Source: Ananas comosus
Taxonomy: Eukaryota; Streptophyta; Magnoliopsida; Poales; Bromeliaceae
Direction of reading: 5' to 3'
DNA: 64,000 nt
NCBI RefSeq assembly: GCF_001540865.1
Contig: NC_033631.1
Span: 971,532-1,035,531 of the forward strand
Part shown: positions 31,476 to 42,229 of the stretch, in pieces
Position numbering within the stretch: position 1 is the first letter of the stretch
Layout of the letters: every line of letters starts with the position of its first letter
The notes under the pieces: model-generated
Databases searched by the model: none
Seen by the model: only the letters and a program-made list of their open reading frames with translations
Told to the model about the DNA's origin: nothing
Translations under genes and position numbers: made by a program

Positions 31476-34400
31476 ACCTCCTCCGACGCCTCCCATGGAC
31501 GATCCCCTCCCCCTCCGCCCCAATCCACCGCGTCTCCCTCCTCTCCCCCTCGCCCCAACCCCACCTCTCCTATTCCATCGACCTACGCCCCGATCTCGGT
31601 GCCGACTCCTACACTAAGGCCTCAGAACCCGGCGCCGACTCCTCCTCCTTCTTCGTCCTCCGCGACGACCTCCTCCACCCCCTCGCCAATGGCAACAAGG
31701 CGCGCAAGCTCGACGCCCTCCTCCCCCTCCTCCTCCGCCGCCGTCCCCATCATCATCAATCAATCAATCAATCTATCTATCAACACCTTGCTTACTCTTT
31801 AATAATCTTCTTCCCCGCCACCGACCTCGTACGCTCTCCTCCACGCCCCACACTCCATCCATAAACCCTAGGTTGTAAATGTGTTGATGAACACCCCTTA
31901 ACTATATGCCATTTCGACTTTACATGAATTTTTTTGATTGAGAACACTTCTCAACTTCAAAATTGTTTTTGATTCGAGTTATTATACATGAGTGAATATG
32001 CCAAAGTTTTACTCTCGCCCTTATTGTTCAAAGTGCGTGTTTGGATCGGTGAAGTTGCGATTCGGCCGTAAATCAAGGTTTTTAAGAGTGGAAATATTAC
32101 TATTGTTACGAAAACATTGAGAAGATCTGTTATGTAGCCGCGGACTTATATTCTCAGAAAGTAAATTTCCCGTGAAATGGTCCAAAGTCGTTAATTGTAA
32201 GAAGACCCAAGATTTAGTCTATGACCAGATGGTGAATCTTTGCGGTATAATGCTAGTTGATGGTAAGACCAATATTATTACTCTCACTAAACTTGATTTT
32301 TGACCGAACTGCAATTACATCAGTTCACGCACCAGCCTGTTTGTATGTCTGTAAGTGGACGTGCGGAAGTTGTTCTCAGATTGCAATGGAATTGAAGTTC
32401 ACGAGAAAATTATTATTCCATTGCTGTCTGTTTGATAGGTAGTTAATGACTTTAAGATTATTATAGTTATTCCAATGTTTATTTGTTTGTTTTACCAAAA
32501 ATTTCTACACCAGCACATAAGAGGGTGAAAAAAGTTACAACAGTTACTTTTTTATTATTTTATTTCTATATTTTTGTCTCGTGTAAATTGGCTTCCCACC
32601 CAAGGAGAACTCAATTACAACGTTTTGGAAAAGTAGATTTATGAGTGAAATTAATTTTTGGCAAATCGAACAATGGACGTGGGGCTGAAAACAATTTCAA
32701 CTTCGTCCACTTTCGATGAAACAAACATAATGACATGTTTGTTTGCCTATAGCTGATTTTCGGGTTGAAAATAGTTTTCAATTGAAGTGAAGTTTTAGGT
32801 GAAATAATTTTTTCACTACTGTTTGTTTGATAGGAAGATCGGAAGTCAATAGCTTTGGAACTTAAGTTATTATGTTTTTTGTTTTTTCAACTAAAAGTTT
32901 TCACACAATACAAAAGAGAGTGAGAAAAGTTATAACAGTTATCTTTTCATTATTTTTTTTTCTCTCTCGTGTAATTGACATCCTCACCATCTATCGAGAA
33001 GTCACTTACCGCTTTTTGGGCAAACTGGAGTTATGAGCAAATTTAATTTCTGGCGAACCAAATAGCAGTATCGAAAACAACTTCACCTCTCTCCACTTTT
33101 GGTAAAACAAACATGCTTCAGAATGAATTTAATGCCTCCTGAACTTTTGTAGATATACCAAATTGGTCCATTGTGTCATCAGTCATTAAGTTTATTGACC
33201 ACAAGATGATCCGAATTCTAGTTAAACATATTTTGAACCTATGTATGCATCAAAGACACATTAAATTTACCATTTGAAATACAGGCACTTAAACTTTCCC
33301 AAGGACAGCTTATTTTAAGCCCATAAATTTTTTGGATGGAGAAAAACCTCTTGGCTCCAAATTTCTTCTGAAAATATGCTAATTTGGGACCCATACATCA
33401 TTTTTTTTTTCTGTCAATGAACTTAACATTGATGACTAAGTTTAAGGGGGCGTTAGGTTTACTTTGAAGAATAGAGGCCAAAGTAAAAATTTAGAAAAAA
33501 AAAAAGGTGGTGGTGTTAGGTTTACTTTAAAGTTAATGCTTCTTAGCTACTAGGCATTAATAGTTCTATATTTGCTAAAAAGTAGATTGAAGTAATTTAA
33601 TTTGATAAAAATACTACTAAACTTGATAAAATCTCTAATTTAATTGATTAAAATTTAAGGAATCTCAATTCAAAAAATTAAGGATAGCTCAGGGGTCCTT
33701 CATACATTTTTATTAAACCCTATTGTGCGCTCTCATCTGTACTTTCTTTAATATTTGTGCTCTGCTGCGTCTTCTTGCAGGTTACATGTGGTGGGTGCCA
33801 GAGCTCTCACGCAGCAGCTGTTGGTAAAGATTATTAGATTATTAGTTCACCGGATTGTTTGAATTCCTTGTTGTTTTTGTGCATTTCTTGATTGTGGTTA
33901 GGGTTTCTTCTAATTGGTATAATCTTTTGGGGTGATTAATTGTGGTGTGTTGTTTAGCCGTATATTGTGCAAAGAGGGGTATTAGGTCACATTTGCTACT
34001 CCGAGGGGAGCGGCCGGAGGTCCCGACAGGGTATAATTTGATATCAGAGATGTTTGGCAGCAGTACGGTGTATGTTGCCAGGTCGGCATATATACGGAGG
34101 AATGAGATGCTACTTGAGCATGCCCATGGTGTGGCGGGAGCCGGTGGTGAGGTCATGTGGATTGATGATATTGTTGGAGAGGATTTGGGTGAAATGAATT
34201 CAGAGCGGGGTATTGGCGAGGATGGTTCGAGGAGAGTCGTGATTGTCAATGAAGGGGCTGCTAGCAGTGTTGCTTTATTAGGTAAGTATCATATTCCCAA
34301 TATTGATGATTGAACTTGATATAGTTATGATAGTCTAATCGTTATTGTTTGATTCGTATTGTACGATCCTTACCTACTGATTGATTATGACCTCAGGGTT

Positions 34401-36684
34401 TTATTGGTAACATACAAGTCTTTGACCGTTGCTCAGTGTTGTGAAATGTTTAAAAGCAATACTGGGGATTAAGTTTCGTTGTAGATTTTTTTTTTTTCCT
34501 TTTTATATATATTATAGATTGAAAATCGCTTTTCTATGTAAAAGGATTGCAGACTTTGTGAATGTTATTCATTATCAACGTGGAAATATTTTGTCGCGTC
34601 TTAGTGACCCTTGGAATCTTCTAAGCATAATACCTCATCTTTCATCTTCTTTGTTGTTTAACATATGAATTTCTTCTGGTCACATTATTTACACATCAAT
34701 TTTCTTGTTATAAAGGAACTTCATCGCGTTCTAATTGTACACGATTGTTGCTTTCTACTCGAGACACCCTTGGGCATGTAAAATTGTTAATTAAAGTTCT
34801 CCCTTCTCTGTTATACCTGACCATTTGAATGTTTATTGGGTTTTGTTTCAATCTAGGTATCTGACACCTAACTTTCTATTTCGAACTTCATCCCTCTTAT
34901 TTATCGGTTATGTCATACATATTTGTAGAAAATCTATTGAAGTTCTTGTTTTGGTGTTTTTGAATTTGATGGGCTTGCCTTTATTAATTATAAAATGAGA
35001 AAGAAACATTGAAAACAAGTCTTTATGTATTGCCAGATTTTTTTTTATTTTTTATTTTTTTTGATATTTTGGTCATCATACTTTTCTATAGTTGTACACT
35101 TTGCTTTCCTTTTCATCTCTAATTCAGTTTTCAGACTTCCGTATGTTCATTGCCAACCATATATTGCGCTATTATATTGCCCTGTAGGCATTAATTGCTT
35201 TTTATTTTTGCTCTTTCTTTTATATGGAATTGTTGTTTATTCTTATCAGGTTGATACTTCATTGCTGTCAAGTAGGACTAATAAACTGTTTCCAGTGTCT
35301 TCTTATCCTTTTCTCAGGTGTTATTCGACTTGTGGATTACCTTGCTCAAGCTAATATATTTGGAAAAGAACAGAAAATTAGGATAGTCTTGGATGCCGGC
35401 ACGGGGACCACAGCTGTTGGTTTAGCTCTTGGAGTGGTACTTTTAGGGTGTGTTTTTAAATTGCACTTCCTTTTCCCCTCATACTAGTAATTCCTCTTTT
35501 AACGGTGATATTGGGTTACATCTGCAGGTTTCTTTTATATAGCACCAAATAACATGTCTTATTTGTCGCTTTTTCGAGGAGCATCTATGATATTTTAAGC
35601 ATATTATATTATTGACAATTCCAGGGACATTTATAGTATTTTAATATTGTATATAGCAGGACGTGGCGGAATTTTGTCGAATTTGTAGTCTAGATTATTT
35701 CTTCAGTTCCTTCATTTATGATTGACCAAAAATATGTCATGCTTCGGCATTCCGAGTGCTACTTTTAGTGTGTATATATAAGACAATTTTTTGCTAGTGA
35801 GAAATTGTTTGCTTCCAAGATTTAGAGTTATTTTTCTTAATTCATTTCACAGGCTTCCATGGAAAGTGACTGCAGTGATGCTTGCTGATACCGTTGAGAG
35901 ATACAAGGAACGAGAGAAACACTTGATTTCCGAGTTCAAGAGGATTCACCAGATAGAAATTCCTCAACAAACGTCGAGTGGAGATGACGATGGAATCGTG
36001 CAGTGGGTCGAGCGTATTCATCCAAGGAGGTACATTTTGTTGCTTGATGTCGCAGCTAATTACGAAGCTGTTGTTTGTGTTGGATGGCTTTTACTTGATC
36101 TTTCAATCAATGGTTCTTATCTAGAATTTTATAGCATATGACAAGCGAATAGATTTTTACAGTAGCTAATAAATCACAAAAATTGTCAAACACGACTCTT
36201 TAATCAACATATAGATGTTGGTAGTGAAGAACTATTTGAACCCACTTTACCGAGTTGTTGCAGATATTTAACATTTATATTCTGGTATCTAACGTTTCTG
36301 TATCGGTAGGAGAACGGTGCCTTACAGCACTAACATTCTGAATAGATAGGATAATAAATAATTCCGATTTTTAGAGTGAGTTGCTTTTGCATTTCGATGT
36401 TTCTGATTCGGCGGCAGGAATAGATAAACTGAATATATATGGACTCTCAAAATTTCAGATTCGGAAAGGTTTTGGACGGGGAGATCGAGGCGTGCCGCCA
36501 TATCGCTAGGCAAACAGGTATCCTGTTGGATCCGATGTACACCTTGGCTGCTTGGGAGCGCGCGGTTTCTCTCGCGAGGGATGCCGAGGACGACGCAAAA
36601 GCGGTGATGCTTCACACTGGAGGGACACTAAATATGTTTGGATTGGCGCAGAGATATCGGTCGCACTTTAGCTCCGACGATTAA
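31428..36684 (+). CDS. D-cysteine desulfhydrase, mitochondrial type (six exons)
   Basis: A PLP enzyme of the ACC-deaminase/D-cysteine desulfhydrase family, which splits D-cysteine into pyruvate, H2S and ammonia. Exons: 31428-31828, 33781-33823, 33958-34281, 35318-35447, 35853-36029, 36459-36684; all introns GT-AG and phases agree. The N-terminus [11 protein letters not shown] is Arg/Ser-rich, suiting an organelle presequence. Exon 1 carries [20 protein letters not shown], with the PLP Schiff-base lysine in the GNKxRK motif. Then [39 protein letters not shown] (phosphate-binding loop) and [11 protein letters not shown] near the end. Exon 1 is 401 nt, one short of the phase needed. The copy at 10956 has an extra A at the matching place (near 31500), so a one-base deletion or sequencing error breaks the frame. 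After [10 protein letters not shown] there is a His/Gln-rich insert of about 25 residues not usual in the family. Corrected length would be about 433 residues. Confidence 0.85.
32430..33115. repeat. Two tandem MITE-like units in desulfhydrase intron 1
   Basis: Units at about 32430-32730 and 32825-33115 share CTGTTTGTTTGATAGG, a GAGAGTGAGAAAAGTTA-like segment and AAAACAAACAT ends. TGTTTGTTTG/CAAACA-type ends suggest MITEs. A third relic is at 26290-26590. Confidence 0.5.
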
Positions 36685-38078
36685 CCCTCTTGAATTGGAT
36701 GAAATGTCTCGTGATGAAAGTGACGATCGAAATTTTGTAATTGAAAATAAAGCAGCAATGCTATTCTCTACATACCAAAAAGTGAATGAAAATCTTATAC
36801 CCCTCTATCCAAGAAGCCAAATTTGTATACTGCTTTTATCAAATCATTTTTTTTAATATTAAAAAACATGCAGACGGAGCGTCTAAATTTTTGGCTGGAG
36901 GGACGTAAGATGTACTCCCATTTTTTGGGCTTACAAGTAGCATGTCTTGAAAATTTTGTAGGTGATTCTGAGACTGCTTCTGAGTTATGAGGCTGCTGCA
37001 ATCAGTGTAGTTGGTACTCTCTTTTTTCTTTCTTTTTTTTGGGTGTGTGTGTGTGTGTGTGTGTGTGGAGGAGAGATGAGAGATATAGTTGTATTTATCC
37101 CAAGAATTAATGATAAAGCTGGTATTGGTGTCAATGTGTAAATTTTAGCTTTAATTAGTACTGTTACTTTGTTATTCCATAAACTCTTATATACATAATT
37201 AAAAAAGGAAAGGAAAAAAGAAGGTGACATGACAAGTTTTTGGGGTTTATTTAGATGCATGAAGGTATCAGATCAGTTAGGTACAATGTAGTGTATGCTG
37301 CTCTTTAATTTTTTTTCTTATTCCTCCTAAATCATTTTCTCATAAAATAAGATAAAATTATTTTACACGTGAAATATATAACTTCTAAAAATCGTGAATA
37401 TCGGAATATTACGAAAAGTTCAGCTTGGATTACATAAATAGTAAGAAGAGTGGGAACATTTTCTATCATCTCATATATAGAAAATTTTGACATATAAGAT
37501 GATTTAGTTGTTCATTAATAACGTCTAAATTTATTTTCAAAACATAGGTTATATAAATAGTTAGAAAAAAGAGAACATACGCTGCAAAATATGAATTATC
37601 TAAATAATTAGAGAGAGAGTATATTTGCTATAACGTCGTGTACAGAAAATTCTTACGTATAGAATGTCCTCAGAAATATGGTTCGATTGGTTAATTAGCT
37701 AAAATGGACAAATTGCTTTCATGGTTTTCTGATTTTCTTTTCTTTTTTAAATTTTAACATCTTATCTCTGGCCTTCGAAAAATAACTTTGACAAACTTGC
37801 CAACCAATCAAACGCAGCCAATTCTATGTAGCAAATTGCTACATTCCCACCTGTAAAGGATCCAGTCATGTATATTCTTCTGCACACGTGGAAGCATATC
37901 ATTGGCCATGTTTTGTATGGCCACAGAATCCCATAAAAACAGATCTTTGTTTGCAGAACCATCCATCAGTTAGTTAGTGGCTACCACTATAACTACCACC
38001 ATTTCATTTTATTTTATTTTATTTTCCCCTTTCTCCTCCATTTTTTTTAGTTTTTATTTCTTTTTTTTTTTTTTTGGG
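36685..38078. other. Intergenic between desulfhydrase and PLPBP genes
   Basis: Holds the 3' end region of the first gene, a (GT)n microsatellite at 37044-37066 and the promoter region of the next gene. No other gene is seen. A poly(T) tract runs to within a few bases of the PLPBP start. Confidence 0.5.
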
Positions 38079-38087
38079 ATGCAATAA
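38079..38087 (+). promoter_or_regulatory. Minimal upstream ORF whose stop overlaps the PLPBP start
   Basis: ATGCAATAATGG contains ATG-CAA-TAA, where the last A of TAA is the first A of the main ATG (TAATG). The main start has A at -3 and G at +4. The arrangement could allow reinitiation or leaky scanning, provided transcription starts upstream of 38079. Confidence 0.5.
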
Positions 38088-41000
38088 TGGCAGCTCCGGC
38101 GGCGGAGGTTGCGGCGGTATCGGCGGCGACGGCTTTGCGATCGGTGCTGGGGCGGGTGAGGGTGGCCGCGGAGAAGTGCGGGCGGCGGGCGGAGGAGGTG
38201 CGGGTGGTGGCGGTGGGGAAGACGAAGCCGGCGTCGCTCATCTGCCAGCTCTACGACGCTGGCCACCGCTGCTTCGGTGAGAATTACGTCCAGGAGATCG
38301 TCGACAAGGCGCCGCAGGTTTTATATATACCCACAACAAATCTAAGAATCTCTGTATTAGTATTTTCTTATTTATGTTAAATTTTCACTAGAGTTGAGAA
38401 TTTTCTTCAAATTCAAACCATAAACAATCACTTATATTATCTCAGTTAGTTTTTTTTTAGGGAAAACTTCAAATAACTTCCCTGTGGTTTCACACTTTCT
38501 CACTTTAGTATCCAGTGGTTTAAAGTGTATCAAGTTAGTACCATGTGGTTTCGCACTTTTTCACTTTAGTATCCTGTGGTTTCAAGTGTATCAAGTTAGT
38601 ACTCTGTGATTTCGCACTTTCTCATTTTAGTACTCTGTGGTTTAATATTTCGTTAAATTATATATCCCGAAATGGATAAGAAAAAGAGAAAATTGAAACC
38701 ACATGGTACTAACTTGATACAAAAATAAAACAATAGGGTACTAACTTGATACACTTGAAACCACAGGGCACTAAAGTGAGAAAGTGCGAAATCATAGGGT
38801 ACAAACTTGATACGCTTTAAACCATAGGGTACTAAAGTGAGAAAATGCGAAATCACAGTAGGGGTATTTGAAGTTTCCCCTTTTTTTTAAATTAACCTCA
38901 ATAAAAAGTTGGAAAAACTTTAAATACCACCCCTGTGGTTTCGTACTTTCTCACTTTAGTACCCTGTGGTTTAAAGTGTATCACTTTTGTATCATGTGGT
39001 TTTATTATTTTTTTTTGTTATCCTCTCCACCAATTTTTTTTATTAAATCAATAAAAATGTTAAAACTCAAGAGTACTAAAGTGAATATTCGATAAATTTG
39101 GGATGGTGTATCTGAAGTTTTTTTGTATATGATCTAACGAAAAGTTAACGGAGGAGCTGACGAAAAGAGAAATGAAACCACAGGGTATTAAATTGATACA
39201 CTTTAAATCACATGGTACTAAAATAAGAAAGTGCGAAACCACATGCGTGGTATTTGAAGTTTACCCTAAAAAGTTAAGTATTTTTTTTATTTTTGTGCAC
39301 CAGTAAAGGTGCGCATGCAACACATGATTTGTAAAAAGGAGAAAAAAATTGAAATTTAAGAAAGATACTGTTACTTGTAAATTCTGATGAATGAATGAAT
39401 TTTATATGCTTATAATCATCTAATTTAGCAGAAAATATTGGAAAAATTATGGTAGATATAGTTAAGCTCAGTTTATCAGCAAAGTTAAATTAATTGAATA
39501 CTTAAATCATGTCAATTAATAAATTTTTAAAACAATCATTAGAGAATAAAATCAAATAAAAATTTATAAGAGCATTTTTAAATATAGGTAATTTTCAGTT
39601 AATTTTAAAAAAATCTTTTAGGTAATTTAAATATAGGTGCATTTTTTAAATATATGTCAATATTTTAAAGTATATTAAATATTTTTGTGTGAATATTTAG
39701 TGTCAATTGAAAATTAATCATAATTTAGTTTTCGCAGCTTCCGGTAGATATTGAGTGGCATTATATTGGACACCTCCAAAGCAACAAAGTCAAATCTCTT
39801 TTAGGTAATTTTTCTATTACTTAAAACATGATCAGTTTACTTTGGTGAAAGAATTTAGTTAATATTTAATACCATCTAGGATGATCAATTTGCCTACATT
39901 ACTCTATATGTGTCAAATTCGGTTTATTGCTTTTATATTTGGTTCAATATTTCCTTATTTCCTACTATAATCAACATCATGCTTAGTGTTTTTTTCCCCC
40001 TTAAGAATAGTGGAGAATAGTGCACAAAGTGCAGCATAAAAAATCAGACAAAAAGGTATGTGAGAGTGAAGTAAAATACAACACAGAGTATAAGATGAAG
40101 GATAAATAGGAGAATTCCCCTAAAAAGAATAGCTCTTAATGATTGATTTAAGAATAATCTAAAATAATCCGCTTTGACCAAAATAAATTATTTCTATCAA
40201 ATTTAGCTATGTTTGGCAGAATACATGGGATAAATACTTTATAACTGTTATCTTTTTCTTCTGAGTTGATCAGTCTGAGGAATTCTTTAACTCCTTTGAT
40301 TCATCTTCAACAAGTTCATAGCAATTATCTACAAACTACTGCTATAATAAGAATCCAAGTACATAGAAATTATCTTTAATCATCTGAATGTTTGGCTCAG
40401 CCAAAATAAATAACATCAATTGTTCTTTTTTTTTGCTTTCGCAGCTTCTGTGCCCAATCTTGATATGGTTGAGAGTGTAGATAATGAGAAGGTCAGCAGT
40501 TTCTGCAGTTGATTAACTTTGGTTTTAACATCTTACCACTTATTACTTGTGGCTGCAGAAGAAAACTGTGTTTAGTTTAAGGATATTTTTCTTTATTATG
40601 TGCGTGATTTGTTTTATGTTTCAGATCGCTAATCATCTCGATCGGACGGTCGCTAGCTTGCGAAGGAGGCCTTTGAAAGTTCTGGTCCAAGTAAATACTA
40701 GTGGAGAAGAGTGTAGGTTCTAAACTAGTCCTTTGAATCTTAGTTCTTTTTTTCATAAAATCAATCTAAAAGAGTTATGATTACTAATTAGATATCTTAT
40801 TCTTTTGCAGCAAAATCAGGTGTAGATCCCTCTGCATGCGTCGAATTGGCCAAGCATGTCAAGATTGTGTGCCCGCACCTCGTCTTCTCAGGTCTAATGA
40901 CCATCGGAATGCCCGACTACTCCTCGACACCGGAGAACTTTAAGGTTAAATGTTTCTGAACAAAAACAAACAAGGTTTTACTCATCTGTTATTAAGGTTA

Positions 41001-41624
41001 AAATGTATGAACAGTCCCTGAACACTTGATTTATTGCTGTTTGGTCCCTAAACTTTTCGCTCGAGCAAATCATTCCATGATCTTCTCCAAACAACTGTCA
41101 CAATTTTGCCGACAGCAGATTTCTGTTTAAAAAGGTCAGGGACTACAGTGAAAATGATCAGGGACCAAATCGCAATAAGCCAAACATTCCAGGTGTATAC
41201 TCATTGCATTTCATCTTACTGCATCTCTGTGTATCTCTCATGTTGAAATAACAGACACTGTCGAATTGTCGAATCAATGTGTGCAAGGCGCTAGGGATAC
41301 CGACAGAGCAGTGTGAGCTTTCGATGGGCATGTCCGGAGATTTCGAGCAAGCAGTAAGATTGATCAGATTCTTTATTCTGAGTTCATATTCAAACTTCTG
41401 CATAAGTTAGAAGATTGAACAGAGGCTGAATAACTTGCTGCACAGTTTAAAACCCCGTTCGTATTATTTGTCACATCAAATGAAGATTTTAAGTAAAATT
41501 AAACCTTTTTTTTTAAAAAAAGGAAATTTTACTTGTGCAGATTGAGATGGGCAGCACAAATGTCAGGATCGGATCGACGATTTTCGGGCCGAGGGAGTAT
41601 CCAAACAGAAAACAGAGCCAATGA
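38087..41624 (+). CDS. PLPBP: PLP homeostasis protein (PLPBP/PROSC/YggS family)
   Basis: A PLP-binding protein that buffers pyridoxal phosphate; no catalytic activity is established for the family. Seven exons: 38087-38317, 39738-39804, 40445-40491, 40625-40712, 40811-40944, 41255-41353, 41541-41624; all GT-AG with matching phases, giving 249 residues, the family's usual size. Motifs in order: VVAVGKTKPASLI (PLP-lysine in VGKTK), GHRCFGENYVQE, WHYIGHLQSNKVK, LVQVNTSGEESKSG, LVFSGLMTIG, LSMGMSGDFEQAI and GSTNVRIGSTIFGPR (phosphate-binding end). The fold is an alanine-racemase-like TIM barrel. The first exon is GC-rich. Intron 1 contains two fold-back MITEs. It converges on the CAP-H gene, with about 600 bp between stop codons. 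Confidence 0.95.
38460..38880. mobile_element. Long-arm fold-back MITE in PLPBP intron 1
   Basis: Begins GGGAAAACTTCAAATAAC and ends GTATTTGAAGTTTCCCC. Arms of about 200 bp are each built of short internal repeats (TTTCGCACTTTCTCACTTTAG, GGTTTAAAGTGTATCAAG). Both sides are T runs, so the TSD is not informative. Confidence 0.75.
38911..39266. mobile_element. Related MULE-type MITE with 9-bp TSD
   Basis: Ends GGAAAAACTTTAAATACC and GGTATTTGAAGTTTACCC; TSD TAAAAAGTT at 38902-38910 and 39267-39275. The 9-bp TSD points to Mutator-type transposition for the whole GTGGTTT/CTTCAAATA family. Confidence 0.8.
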
Positions 41625-41912
41625 AATGAAAATTCAGATCTGTAACTCTGTTGTTTGTTCTGTTCTTATTGATAATTGTAAGGAGGGTAAAGTAGTCATG
41701 CACACGATTAATAAAGAATAAAAAACAGAGTTGGAAAATCCTGACTCATCTGAATAACATTCACAGCTTATTCAAAGGAAGTAAATTTGTTAATTCTGGC
41801 TCTTTTGTCAGACTTGCATCACTATGAAACAGAAGATTTTATTTTCTTCATTTGCTGTCAGATTGTGTGATCCTGCAATTCTCAGATACATGAAAGGTAA
41901 GGCTCAAAATTT

Positions 41913-41944
<32 letters not shown>

Positions 41945-42229
41945 ATCAATACAAGTTAAACAAACTACTTGTATTCTCATGTCCAAGTAAATAACAAGAA
42001 ATCAAAGCAAAGGCATCGAAAAGCCATAAAAAGGAAAATCCATTATCCATCAAGCATGTTTACAACCTACCAATACAACATACAAGGTGTGAACTTTGCC
42101 ACATCGGTAATTTCGGCATATATCCTTCAATTTTCCTTCAAAAACAAATCTGCCAAACATCACAAACTAACTACAAAAACTTAAAAAAGGAAAAAGGAAA
42201 GGAAATATTACATAAATATGGTGTAAGAG
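41625..42229. other. Convergent intergenic region
   Basis: Holds the 3' UTRs of PLPBP (+) and CAP-H (-) and an (AG)n microsatellite at 41911-41941. No gene. Confidence 0.6.
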
